DNA of 64,000 nucleotides, taken from assembly GCF_948329825.1 (NCBI RefSeq), contig NZ_CAOJCM010000004.1:1-64000 (forward strand). Direction: 5' to 3'. This DNA is from Paenibacillus sp. JJ-100 (GTDB lineage: Bacteria; Bacillota; Bacilli; Paenibacillales; Paenibacillaceae). Below the pieces are notes generated by a model, which made no database searches, was not told the origin of the DNA, and was given only the letters and a program-made list of their open reading frames with translations. The translations under genes and the position numbers were made by a program. Positions 1 to 8,137 of this stretch are shown here, one piece after another (positions within the stretch are counted from its first letter, which is position 1; each line of letters begins with the position of its first letter).

Positions 1-29
1 GATTTATAATGAGTATTTTGCTGATCAAG

Positions 30-155
30 CTAGTTTTTAAATTCATAGATAGCCAAAATGATTATGGCAATTAGTGCTATAAGAAAGAAAATAAATAGGG
101 CAGTTAGAAGTCCATATCCTAGTATAGATGCTAGCTTGGTAATTAACTTTTTCAT
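30..155 (-). CDS. 41-aa single-pass membrane peptide, function unknown
   Basis: A short reading frame on the minus strand begins with ATG 155-153, preceded about 7 bases upstream by an AGAAAGG-type ribosome binding site. It encodes MKKLITKLASILGYG followed by a run of about 24 hydrophobic residues and a polar tail YEFKN. The Lys-rich start plus one membrane segment is typical of small inner-membrane peptides (holin-like, toxin-like or regulatory), but I do not recognise the family. It lies beside a decayed gene on the other strand, so it may be part of an eroding accessory region. The good start site is the main reason to believe it is real. Confidence 0.5.
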   Translation of the reverse strand: MKKLITKLASILGYGLLTALFIFFLIALIAIIILAIYEFKN

Positions 156-202
156 AGAGAACAACCTTTCTAATATAGGAAGTGCGGATATAAGATATGA
201 CC

Positions 203-676
203 ATGGCAAAGACGGTATTGAAGAGTATCAAAAGCAACAATATTGCTACTTTAGAGGCTCAGGTACAACAAGAGACTTAGGCCAAACTTTTGGATAAAGT
301 ACAACAATTTCAGTCTTCTACAAATGCTAATGATCCATCTAATTTTGCAGCAACAGCAGAAAAGAACAAAAGCACAGTATCGTTCTGACTTTACTTTAAT
401 AGCGCTATCACTAGGCTCTCTCTATTGAACTTTTGCAGGACAGGCTTTTAAAAATCCGCTTCAGGATTCTCCATCTGCACTTAATTATGTTGCTGGAAAA
501 ACATTTGTTTCTGGTGATTCGTGTGTTGCTACCAGCGCCGGAAATCATAAAAGGTGCGAAAGCTCAAGAAGCAGGAGACAGATCCTGAAGTTTCGCCAAT
601 TCCCGAATACCTTTCAGGAGTAATAGTTGTCTTGGAAATAGATTGGCGTCTAGGAATTGAAATAAAATACAAATAA
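203..676 (+). pseudogene. Decayed coding sequence, family unknown
   Basis: Protein-like text continues across several lesions. From ATG 203 the frame reads 25 codons (MAKTVLKSIKSNNIATLEAQ...) and hits TAG. The same frame then continues (AKLLDKVQQFQSSTNAND...) to about 390. Around 430-530 another frame reads AGQAFKNPLQDSPSALNYVAG. The last part, GATCCTGAA onward (about 583-676), reads DPEVSPIPEYLSGVIVVLEI and ends at TAA 674-676. At least one nonsense and two frameshift changes are needed to join these. I do not recognise the ancestral protein. It marks the left edge of the AT-rich block carrying the peptide-maturation cluster. Confidence 0.5.
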
Positions 677-798
677 AGAATATATTATATTGGAAAAAAA
701 TGTTTTTGTCTATGTCAAAGAATATGGATTCTTCCATACTGAATTGGTAATATGAGTAAAAAAAGAGAAAGATACTGGGTTGAAACGGAGGGTAGTAT

Positions 799-2031
799 AT
801 GAAAATAGCAAATGAAGCCAGATTTTTATTTAGAGAGAATAAAGTGGTTGCATTGAGCAGGCAAGCCGGGACATGGATGAGATTAACGAAAGAGTGTTAT
901 GACATTCTCATGCAGGCTATCGAGATGGCACTTACCAGGGAAAAGCTTATATCAAGTATGTATGACGAGGAAGACAGAATATACTTTGGAAATCTTTTGA
1001 GCAAATTATATGAAATTGGTGTCCTTACGGATGGAAACACACCACACAAGGCTGATTTGACAGATGTGAGTATTATTTTGACCAAACGTTGCAATTTGAA
1101 ATGTACTCATTGCATTGTCGATGCCAAAGCAGAAGATTTTATAGATCATTTGAATACAGAGCAATTGAAAGAGGTCATAGACAAGGTTAAGGCTGCCGAT
1201 CCTCGTAACATCACACTAACCGGTGGAGAACCTATGGTCAGAAAAGATTTTATGGAAATACTCGAGCATACTTACCATAAATTCAATGGGAAGATTACTT
1301 TAATGACAAATGGCACTTTGATCAATCCAGCGAATGTTGGGGCTATTGTTAAAATGGTCAGCAATATCAATATCAGTATTGATGGCGTTGACGAAGCGTC
1401 TTGCAGTTTAGTAAGAGGAAAAGGTGTTTTTAACAAAGTTATTCGTACGGTGCGGTTACTTCAGCAGAATGGATTCAATAAAATCAGTCTTTCCATGGTT
1501 TTAACTAAAAATAACGCAAATGTCGTTACTCAATTTCATGAATTATGTGAAGAGCTCGGAACTAAACCCATGCTACGTGCCTTGTCTCTGGAAGGGCGAG
1601 CCAAACAAAATAAGGAATTGCTTACAGAAGTTCAGTTACATGAGGATAACAAGGAATTGACTAAGTTTGTTGAGTCCAAAACCCGTGTTTTTGGGTGTTC
1701 CTGTTGCGCTGGCGTCGAAGAATGCACCATTGAGACTAATGGAGATATATTTCCATGTAATCTATTTGTTAATAAGGAGTTTAAAATGGGCAATATTCAA
1801 GAGGTTCATTCATTATCGGCAATTCTTCCGATAGAAAACAATGGCTGTGCTCATTCATGCCTTCACCGTTATGAGCCGGAAAAAAATGAACAATGCAAAA
1901 ATTGCGATGTTAACCTATTTTGCTGGAGCTGCTTACATGATTTGTACCAGTTTGAGGCGAATCCAGAAGCGTTCAAGAACAGATGTGCATACATGAAACG
2001 GGAGCTTGGCGAGTTAGTCTGGAGTAGCTAG
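799..2031 (+). CDS. Radical SAM/SPASM peptide maturase with N-terminal RRE-like domain
   Basis: Predicted to modify a ribosomally made precursor peptide by S-adenosylmethionine radical chemistry. Residues 1-85 look like a PqqD-type winged-helix peptide-recognition domain (VVALSRQAGTWMRLTKECYDIL). The radical SAM core follows, with Cys98, Cys102 and Cys105 (CNLKCTHC) for the 4Fe-4S cluster and TGGEP at 141-145. The C-terminal SPASM region from about 300 is very Cys-rich (300, 302, 303, 309, 320, 350, 354, 366, 369, 375, 378, 396), enough for two auxiliary clusters. The 410-aa length is usual for such maturases. The start has GGAGGG upstream at 788-793. It is first in a same-strand set with a second maturase and two candidate substrates, so its target is most likely the peptides at 3120-3485. 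The linkage formed (thioether, C-C or other) cannot be read from sequence. Confidence 0.88.
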   Translation: MKIANEARFLFRENKVVALSRQAGTWMRLTKECYDILMQAIEMALTREKLISSMYDEEDRIYFGNLLSKLYEIGVLTDGNTPHKADLTDVSIILTKRCNLKCTHCIVDAKAEDFIDHLNTEQLKEVIDKVKAADPRNITLTGGEPMVRKDFMEILEHTYHKFNGKITLMTNGTLINPANVGAIVKMVSNINISIDGVDEASCSLVRGKGVFNKVIRTVRLLQQNGFNKISLSMVLTKNNANVVTQFHELCEELGTKPMLRALSLEGRAKQNKELLTEVQLHEDNKELTKFVESKTRVFGCSCCAGVEECTIETNGDIFPCNLFVNKEFKMGNIQEVHSLSAILPIENNGCAHSCLHRYEPEKNEQCKNCDVNLFCWSCLHDLYQFEANPEAFKNRCAYMKRELGELVWSS

Positions 2032-2058
2032 GGATATGATTGCAAAGGAGGCTATATT

Positions 2059-3105
2059 TTGATTGCAACAGTATATCTTACAAACAGGTGCAATATGGCA
2101 TGTACATATTGTTATCAGGGGAGTGAAAAAGCAGATCGGTTGATGGATAGGGAGACTCTGATCCAGACTGCAAAATATATCGGCAGGCACTCCCGTCAGT
2201 TGCGAGCCTCCAATGTTATGGTCGTTATTCATGGAGGGGAGCCTGTCCTTGCATTCCAAGAAATGAAGTTACTTATGAGTGAAATTAGATCGATCATCCC
2301 AAATGTATATTTTTCAATTACCACCAATGGATTGTTACTAACAGATGAAGTTATTGATTATATATCTGAAGAATTTCTGTACGCATCCGTGAGCCTTGAC
2401 GGGGATGAGTGGTCCCATGACTGCAACAGAATCACTCATAACGGCAAAGGGACATATAAACTAATTATTCCAAAAGCGTTAAAACTGCTGGCACAGAAAA
2501 ATGATGTTAGAGCTAGGATGACCATTAACCCGTATACCGTAAAAAACTTATATGAGAATGTGAAGCATTTAGTCCATTTGGGTTTTGGGACCGTTGCTCC
2601 TGTTCCGGACGCTTTTGATTCAGACTGGGACTCCGATTCCATGGGAATTCTTAAAGAACAATTGGAACGCATTGTGAACTGGAAACTTGCAGAAAACATA
2701 GAAAATAAGATTACCATTATCGATGAGGTCATTTCTCCACCTCGAGGTAAGGGCCTATGTTCTGGTGGTGTAGACACGATTAGCATAGATACAGATGGAA
2801 GTATTTTTCCCTGCACGTATGTCGTCGGGAATAGCGAGTATCGCATGGGGCATATCGCGGAAGGCGTTGCTCTGGAGAAGATTGAACATATAAAAACTAT
2901 TGGGGAAAAGCCTAACGATAGTTGTGTAGGATGCAGCAGATATCATAGTTGTTCGACGACTCGATGCAAAATTATTAACAAAGTGTGTATGGGAGACTAC
3001 CATGTGTCTTCTCCAGTATTTTGCCATCTAGAAAATATTAAACATGAGCTTGGATTGTATTATCGCGAGCAGACCCAAACCAGCATGAGAAACATGATGA
3101 CATGA
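2059..3105 (+). CDS. Second radical SAM/SPASM maturase, no RRE domain
   Basis: A 348-aa radical SAM enzyme starting at TTG 2059, chosen because AAAGGAGG lies at 2043-2050 with ideal spacing. The SAM cluster motif CNMACTYC (Cys11, 15, 18) sits at the extreme N terminus, so unlike the upstream maturase it has no leader-binding domain of its own. HGGEP is at 58-62. The C-terminal SPASM part holds Cys234, 252, 289, 292, 298, 303, 310 and 322. Having two divergent maturases suggests either two sequential modifications of one precursor or one enzyme per precursor. It may depend on the RRE of the first enzyme to engage the peptide. It is separated from the first maturase by 27 bases and runs almost directly into the first precursor gene. 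Confidence 0.86.
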   Translation: MIATVYLTNRCNMACTYCYQGSEKADRLMDRETLIQTAKYIGRHSRQLRASNVMVVIHGGEPVLAFQEMKLLMSEIRSIIPNVYFSITTNGLLLTDEVIDYISEEFLYASVSLDGDEWSHDCNRITHNGKGTYKLIIPKALKLLAQKNDVRARMTINPYTVKNLYENVKHLVHLGFGTVAPVPDAFDSDWDSDSMGILKEQLERIVNWKLAENIENKITIIDEVISPPRGKGLCSGGVDTISIDTDGSIFPCTYVVGNSEYRMGHIAEGVALEKIEHIKTIGEKPNDSCVGCSRYHSCSTTRCKIINKVCMGDYHVSSPVFCHLENIKHELGLYYREQTQTSMRNMMT

Positions 3106-3119
3106 AGGGAGGTGATAAA

Positions 3120-3290
3120 GTGGAACTTAAAGTGAAAAAAATCACAGATTATATGGATTTATCAGTATCAGGTCAGGGTTGTAAAGATGATTGTATCGGT
3201 ATGATCTGGAAAGCCAAAACCGACAAGGAAACCAAAGGCTGCTACTACAGCAATTCAGGTTATACACCTGAAACCACCTCATGGTTCTAA
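3120..3290 (+). CDS. RiPP precursor peptide A (56 aa)
   Basis: I place the start at GTG 3120, not at the in-frame ATG 3102, because GGGAGGTG (3107-3114) is the ribosome binding site and because the resulting N terminus MELKVKKITD matches MSLKLSKITD of the next gene. The product has a Lys-rich first half, then GQGCKDDC (Cys21, Cys25), KGC (Cys41) and the end YTPETTSWF. It has no signal peptide and no membrane segment. Small size, conserved ends around a variable middle, a paralogue next door and two flanking radical SAM maturases all fit a modified-peptide precursor. The leader/core boundary is not certain; the protease encoded downstream presumably cuts it. Cys21/25/41 and the C-terminal aromatic residues are the likely modification sites (inference). 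Confidence 0.8.
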   Translation: MELKVKKITDYMDLSVSGQGCKDDCIGMIWKAKTDKETKGCYYSNSGYTPETTSWF

Positions 3291-3308
3291 AAGAGAGGAG
3301 GAAAATAC

Positions 3309-3485
3309 ATGAGCTTAAAGTTATCTAAGATTACAGACAAAACGGAATCATTGGAAGTCATAGGTCAAGGATGCAAAACCGATTGCGTTACAGATTGGGT
3401 CTGGAAAGGGAATACGAATGGTAATGTCAAGGGCTGCGTAAAGTGGGAGAACGTATACACGCCACAAACGACTTCTTGGTTCTAA
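3309..3485 (+). CDS. RiPP precursor peptide B (58 aa), paralogue of A
   Basis: Starts at ATG 3309 with AGAGGAGG about 8 bases upstream and ends at TAA 3483-3485. It begins MSLKLSKITDKTESLEVIGQ and carries GCKTDC (Cys22, Cys26), KGC (Cys43) and the end VYTPQTTSWF. Aligned with precursor A, the conserved blocks are LKxxKITD, GQGCKxDC, KGC and YTPxTTSWF, while the segment between the second and third Cys varies. That pattern, conserved leader and end with a diversified centre, is what duplicated RiPP precursors show. It follows A by 18 bases and precedes a stem-loop at 3503-3528. Confidence 0.8.
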   Translation: MSLKLSKITDKTESLEVIGQGCKTDCVTDWVWKGNTNGNVKGCVKWENVYTPQTTSWF

Positions 3486-3502
3486 TAAGTGCTTTCAATT
3501 AT

Positions 3503-3528
3503 GGGATCATATCTATATGATCCCTTTT
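3503..3528 (+). terminator. Stem-loop after precursor genes, likely attenuator
   Basis: A perfect 9-bp stem GGGATCATA / TATGATCCC with a TCTA loop is followed by TTTT. It lies between precursor B and the protease gene. The T-run is short, so partial read-through is expected, a common way to keep precursor transcripts in excess over processing and export genes. It also contains the upstream ATG of the protease frame, which argues for the later start at 3559. Confidence 0.6.
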
Positions 3529-3558
3529 AAAATACAATATCTTTCTACTGAGGTGTTT

Positions 3559-4542
3559 ATGGCCAATCCTTCGCTTGTAATTATTGATAGCGGTATTGAC
3601 GATCTTACATTGGGAGGAAGCTTAGTAAAAGAATATGAGTATGATAAAGGTTTGGGGAAATGGAATGAGGTCTCTCAAAGTTTTGATCATTCAGGTCATG
3701 GCACGGCTTGTGCTTCAATTATCAAAAAAAAGATTCCGTCGGTCAGTATTATTTCGTTAAGGATTTTAAATAAAGAATCAAAAACTTCAATTACTGCTTT
3801 AAATTCAGCTCTGAAATTTTGCTTGGAATTAGATAGCGCATTGATTCATCTTAGTCTTGCTACAACATCCATAGAGAGAGTTCCAGATTTGAAAGCAACC
3901 TGTGAGTTGTTAAAGAAGGAAGGCAAAATTATTGTTTGTTCGGAATCCAATACGTCCAGATTTAGTTACCCTGCCTCATTTTCTTCGGTTATAGGAGTGA
4001 GAGGGTCATTTTTTGAGAATGAAGAGGAATTATGGTTTAACCCTAATTATACTATTCAAGCTGTCGCAAGTCTCGTGCCGGAGTATACAACCCGTTCAGC
4101 TAACCAATATATGTTCATGGGCGGTAATAGCAAAGCAGCTGCATTAGTAACTTCGGAAATTATTCGTTATATGCGAGAAGGAGATCTCAAGTTTGAAAGA
4201 ATTTTGCAGAGACTGGAATCTCAGGCTTCAAGAAGGGAATGGAGTGAAGGTGTTATTATTAGAAGTTTCAATTCTCTTCTGAGCAAGTCTCCGAAATGTA
4301 TTGAATTAAGTCCTAGTGAGAAGGGAATTTATCAAGCTCTTCTTCAATGGTTACCTGAGGGACAAATAAAGATTGATACAAACCTGTTTCTTGGAGGCTT
4401 TCTTCAATCTCCGGATAGATTAATGGAACTTTTGCAGAAGATTGAACAACACTTTGAATTGGTTATTCCTGACGATGACTTGCAAATCCAAAAATTTATA
4501 ACCCCATATTCTATTATTAAGCTCATTACGGGGTGCTTGTGA
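3559..4542 (+). CDS. Subtilisin-like (S8) protease with C-terminal ACP-like domain
   Basis: Predicted cytoplasmic serine protease (no signal peptide), probably the leader peptidase of the cluster. Start ATG 3559 has GAGGTG upstream; an in-frame ATG at 3517 is buried in a hairpin. In the 327-aa form the S8 triad is visible: Asp10 (IIDSGID), His47 (HSGHGTACASI) and Ser191 (GGNSKAAA), with Asn131 as likely oxyanion residue. Residues about 245-325 do not belong to the S8 fold. They read DTNLFLGGF...LMELLQKIEQHFELVIPDDDL...ITPYSIIKLI, which tracks helices II-IV of acyl carrier proteins (xLGxDSL...ELxxxIEExFxIxIPDED...T...I..I). A Ser (284, QSPD) sits one residue off the phosphopantetheine position. 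I recall acyl-carrier-related proteins in some clostridial peptide maturation systems, but a fusion to the protease would be unusual. Its TGA overlaps the exporter ATG. Confidence 0.75.
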   Translation: MANPSLVIIDSGIDDLTLGGSLVKEYEYDKGLGKWNEVSQSFDHSGHGTACASIIKKKIPSVSIISLRILNKESKTSITALNSALKFCLELDSALIHLSLATTSIERVPDLKATCELLKKEGKIIVCSESNTSRFSYPASFSSVIGVRGSFFENEEELWFNPNYTIQAVASLVPEYTTRSANQYMFMGGNSKAAALVTSEIIRYMREGDLKFERILQRLESQASRREWSEGVIIRSFNSLLSKSPKCIELSPSEKGIYQALLQWLPEGQIKIDTNLFLGGFLQSPDRLMELLQKIEQHFELVIPDDDLQIQKFITPYSIIKLITGCL

Positions 4543-6323
4543 TGAGTAAAATCAAAATGCTTAAAGATGTGTTTGCATTTATATTACCTAACAACAAGAA
4601 AGATTATTTATTTGCAGTAATATTACTGTTGATTAGCACTGGCGCGGCAGTTGCCTCTCCATATTTTATTATGAGAATTTTGGATAATGCTCTATCTTTT
4701 CAGGGATTACAATTGTTCTATATTAACATCGGATTAGCATTGCTCTGCAACTTGCTGCAGTATGGGAGTAAATTTGGATCTGATTATTTGTTTGAAAAAA
4801 TAGGAAGGAGATTCACTTCTTCCCATAGAAAGAAAGTATTAAGCCACGTCAGTAAGTTTTCCGGCTCAGAACTGATCACGTTGGAGACGGGCGATACGTA
4901 TACCGTGTTATTTGAAGATATTGAGAACGTCCGTCAGATTGCTACCAAAGACTTAATCAACTTTCTATCAGACATCATGATGTCACTAGGCATGTTAGTG
5001 TTCCTATTATGGATTCAACCGGATATAGTACTCATTGTTGTTTTGTTGCAGTCTGGGGTATTTATTTTCCAAAGAATTTGTAATCGTAAAATGGAGCATT
5101 ATGGGGAGAGAGCCAGAAATGCAATGGGGAGTATGGCTTCATTCTCACAGCAATTATTGAGTAATCTGTTCAGTATTATTTTATTACATTCAGGAAACTA
5201 CTTTCTGAACCGATTTGCTATCGAGGAGGAAGAGAGTGCCCGCACGAAAATGAGATTGCAAAATCTGATATCTGGTTTCTCTAATGTACTCAATATCTTT
5301 AGCAGTTTAATAACGTTAATTATACTGGGCTATGGTGGATACAAAGTTATGATGGGGGCACTTACCATCGGAGGATTGGTAACGTTCAATATATACTCTC
5401 AACGATTAATATCTCCTATAACAAGAGCTTCCCAGTACCAGATGACCCTCACAGATGCCTACATTTCTTGGAATAGAGTTAGCAGAATTATGAATACTCC
5501 TATTCCATCAGATTCTTATTATTCCAGTCACATAGTCAATAAATTCAATGATTTTGATATTCAATTCTGTAATGTTCAATTTCACTACGCAGAGGATACG
5601 GTTATTTCTAAATTTAATTTGCGATTGGATTCAGATCAGACTCATGCCATTGTAGGGGAAAGTGGATCAGGGAAATCTACGTTAGTTAACTTGTTACTTA
5701 GGTTATGGGAACCCTCACGTGGAGAAATTAGAATCGATGGAAGGGATATTAGAGATCTCCCTATTAACTCTCTAAGAGATTTGATAGGGATTGTTAACCA
5801 GAATACGTTTTTATTTAATGATTCCATATACAACAATATCGTGATAGGTAGAGAAAACATTACTGAGCAGGATGTGGTAGACGCTTTGAAAAGAGCGGAT
5901 ATTTATGATTTTGTTCAAAGTTTGCCTGGAAAAATCCATACCATCGTTGGAGAACAAGGTATCAAACTGTCGGGTGGTCAAAAACAAAGAATCTCTATTG
6001 CCAGAGCATTACTGGGGAAAAATCCTATTTTGATTCTGGATGAAGCCACATCCATGCTGGATAATTTCTCAGAAGAAAAAATTATGAGTAAGTTTTTGGA
6101 AAGTAAGGGGCACAGACTTAAAATTATTATTGCCCATCGACTATCTACTATAACCAAAGCAGACGTGATCCACGTGATCCACGAGGGTAGGGTTGTTGAA
6201 GAAGGAACGCACTTCCAACTTATGGAGTATGGAGGTTATTATTACAGGTTGTTTACAACTTCCAATAATATGCAGACAGAGGGTGAAATAAATCACGGAA
6301 GGGAAGAAGTGGATATGTTATAA
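4542..6323 (+). CDS. ABC exporter (membrane-ATPase fusion), peptide export
   Basis: A 593-aa half-transporter with six expected membrane helices in the first ~310 residues and a C-terminal ATPase. The ATPase has Walker A GESGSGKST, signature LSGGQKQR, Walker B ILILDEATSMLD and switch His in IIAHRLST, so the catalytic site is intact. It lacks an N-terminal C39 peptidase domain, which fits the separate S8 protease upstream doing the cleavage. Start ATG 4542 overlaps the protease stop (TGATG), implying translational coupling. Likely role: export of the mature peptide as a homodimer. General exporter similarity alone would not prove this; the inference rests on the operon. Confidence 0.82.
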   Translation: MSKIKMLKDVFAFILPNNKKDYLFAVILLLISTGAAVASPYFIMRILDNALSFQGLQLFYINIGLALLCNLLQYGSKFGSDYLFEKIGRRFTSSHRKKVLSHVSKFSGSELITLETGDTYTVLFEDIENVRQIATKDLINFLSDIMMSLGMLVFLLWIQPDIVLIVVLLQSGVFIFQRICNRKMEHYGERARNAMGSMASFSQQLLSNLFSIILLHSGNYFLNRFAIEEEESARTKMRLQNLISGFSNVLNIFSSLITLIILGYGGYKVMMGALTIGGLVTFNIYSQRLISPITRASQYQMTLTDAYISWNRVSRIMNTPIPSDSYYSSHIVNKFNDFDIQFCNVQFHYAEDTVISKFNLRLDSDQTHAIVGESGSGKSTLVNLLLRLWEPSRGEIRIDGRDIRDLPINSLRDLIGIVNQNTFLFNDSIYNNIVIGRENITEQDVVDALKRADIYDFVQSLPGKIHTIVGEQGIKLSGGQKQRISIARALLGKNPILILDEATSMLDNFSEEKIMSKFLESKGHRLKIIIAHRLSTITKADVIHVIHEGRVVEEGTHFQLMEYGGYYYRLFTTSNNMQTEGEINHGREEVDML

Positions 6324-6352
6324 AATGGAAATAATATACTGAGGTGGCCAAT

Positions 6353-7219
6353 ATGACTATTGTTACACAAGATCTTTACAAAAAATACGGGAATCAGGAT
6401 GCGCTCAAAGGGATCAATATAACTATACCTACAGGAATGTATGGGATTTTAGGGAGAAATGGTGCGGGAAAGACAACATTCATGCGCATACTCACCACGT
6501 TAATTGAGCCCAATAGTGGTAGTGTCGAAATGAATGGTATTCCCTTGTTACCCAAGAACGTAAATAAGATTAAAGCCATGGTGGGGTATTTACCACAGGA
6601 GTTTGGTTTTTATCCTAACTTCACAGTTAGGGAGAGCTTGGAATATATTGGTCTTCTGAATAAAATGGACTCTAGAATAATCAAGGCTCGCATCGATGAC
6701 ATCTTGGAAGAGGTTAACTTGATTCAACATACGCGAAAAAAAGTGAGGCAGTTGTCTGGGGGGATGAAACGTAGACTTGGTGTAGCCCAAGCTATTTTAC
6801 ATGAGCCAGAGATTCTTATCGTGGATGAACCAACAACAGGTGTTGATCCCGAGGAACGGATTGCACTGAGAAATCTATTAAGTAACTACTCCCGGGACAA
6901 GATTGTTATATTATCAACTCATATCATTGAGGATATAGCCAGCACCTGCAACCAGATCGCCATCTTGGATCAGGGTCGCCTTGCATTTGATGGGGAAGTA
7001 CGAAGTCTGATAAAGCAGGGTGAAGGATGCGTGTGGACTGCAATGGTATATGACGTGGAAGAATTGGATCTTGTTAAGGAAAGCTATCCTGTCCTATCTA
7101 CACGTTTTCTGGAAAATGGAATTGAGATTAGAATGATATCTAGAACAAGGCCAGCTATGGAATGCAGTCCCGTATCTCCAAGCATTGAAGATGCCTATAT
7201 GCTTCTTCTGAAAGGATGA
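6353..7219 (+). CDS. ABC-2 type transporter ATPase subunit
   Basis: A 288-aa soluble ATPase resembling BcrA/NatA-type subunits. It has Walker A GRNGAGKTT near residue 35, signature LSGGMKRR, Walker B ILIVDEPTTGVDPEER and a switch His in STHIIEDI. I use ATG 6353, with GAGG about 8 bases upstream, over GTG 6344. With the two permeases that follow it would form a second ABC system. In peptide clusters such a trio commonly gives the producer self-immunity or membrane clearance, which is the role I infer here; a second export route is the alternative. Confidence 0.82.
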   Translation: MTIVTQDLYKKYGNQDALKGINITIPTGMYGILGRNGAGKTTFMRILTTLIEPNSGSVEMNGIPLLPKNVNKIKAMVGYLPQEFGFYPNFTVRESLEYIGLLNKMDSRIIKARIDDILEEVNLIQHTRKKVRQLSGGMKRRLGVAQAILHEPEILIVDEPTTGVDPEERIALRNLLSNYSRDKIVILSTHIIEDIASTCNQIAILDQGRLAFDGEVRSLIKQGEGCVWTAMVYDVEELDLVKESYPVLSTRFLENGIEIRMISRTRPAMECSPVSPSIEDAYMLLLKG

Positions 7220-7228
7220 GGTTTATCT

Positions 7229-8137
7229 ATGTCCGTTCTCAAGCTCATGGGATTTGAAATGAAACAACAATTCAGGAGCCCGATCCTTATCATGATCGGG
7301 TTAATTCTGATAATCTTTACCTATTCGGAATTCAATACATATATATATTATTATCCAATACAGAGCCAATCTGATATTGAAGGTTTACAACAGTCAGGAT
7401 ATCATTCTTTTCTCTATGTACCTCAGGCTGACGAAGATGTTAACGGTATTCATACTGAGGTGATCGGTACTGTTAAACAGGTCAACCAAAATTTGCTGCG
7501 AGAATTGGATGGTCGGACATTAACCTCTGTAGTAGCTCAAATCTTTGCCGACCGTATGCAAGTTGTGTCTTCGCTGCTGGCTCTGCCGTTATTTACGTTT
7601 ATGTTTGACAAGGATCGCAGGTTTAGGATGAATGAGCTTGTTCGAACGCGACCCATCCATAAATATAGTTATGTTCTGGGGAAATACGGTGGAGTGCTAT
7701 TGTCTTATTTGTCCATCATTACTGTCATAGGTATTATTCTGAACACCTGGGTGCTGTTCAAGGTATCGGGCTCAGGCAGTGGTTTAACGGGAAGCTTCTG
7801 GGATATGCCGATAACTTTGATTATACAGGTCTATCCAACAATATTGTATATGAGCGCCTTTATCGTCGGTATTTCCTTGTTATTTTCAAGCAACGTTATA
7901 AGTGTTCCGGTGGTGTTGGTATATGTTATTTTTAGTATTTCAATAACAGCTTTCACCGGAGAAGTGAATAACGATGTAGAACTATATAGTGCTATTATTC
8001 GAAATGACACAGGGTTCATTGAGCAATCGCAAGTCATGGTTCTGTTGAATCGCTTAATATACCTGGTTGCCACAGTTGCCATTCTTTACTTTGCTGGGTT
8101 TTGGTGGGAGAAGACGGGGAGGAGAGTTGATAAGTAG
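7229..8137 (+). CDS. ABC-2 type permease (immunity/export)
   Basis: A 302-aa integral membrane protein with one helix near the N terminus, a ~90-residue extracytoplasmic loop (about 45-120), and five further helices. This is the ABC-2 permease arrangement seen in bacitracin- and lantibiotic-immunity transporters. The segment FMFDKDRRFRMNELVRTRPI, cytoplasmic between helices, is typical of the family. ATG 7229 follows the ATPase stop by nine bases. Its TAG stop at 8135-8137 overlaps the GTG start of the next permease by one base, so the two are translationally coupled and probably heterodimerise. Confidence 0.72.
   Translation: MSVLKLMGFEMKQQFRSPILIMIGLILIIFTYSEFNTYIYYYPIQSQSDIEGLQQSGYHSFLYVPQADEDVNGIHTEVIGTVKQVNQNLLRELDGRTLTSVVAQIFADRMQVVSSLLALPLFTFMFDKDRRFRMNELVRTRPIHKYSYVLGKYGGVLLSYLSIITVIGIILNTWVLFKVSGSGSGLTGSFWDMPITLIIQVYPTILYMSAFIVGISLLFSSNVISVPVVLVYVIFSISITAFTGEVNNDVELYSAIIRNDTGFIEQSQVMVLLNRLIYLVATVAILYFAGFWWEKTGRRVDK

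Noticed and set aside
3102..3119. Upstream ATG start for precursor A giving a 62-aa peptide
   Set aside because: The ATG lies before the AGGAGGTG-like ribosome binding site and the extra residues MKGGDK have no counterpart in precursor B; GTG 3120 gives matching N termini.
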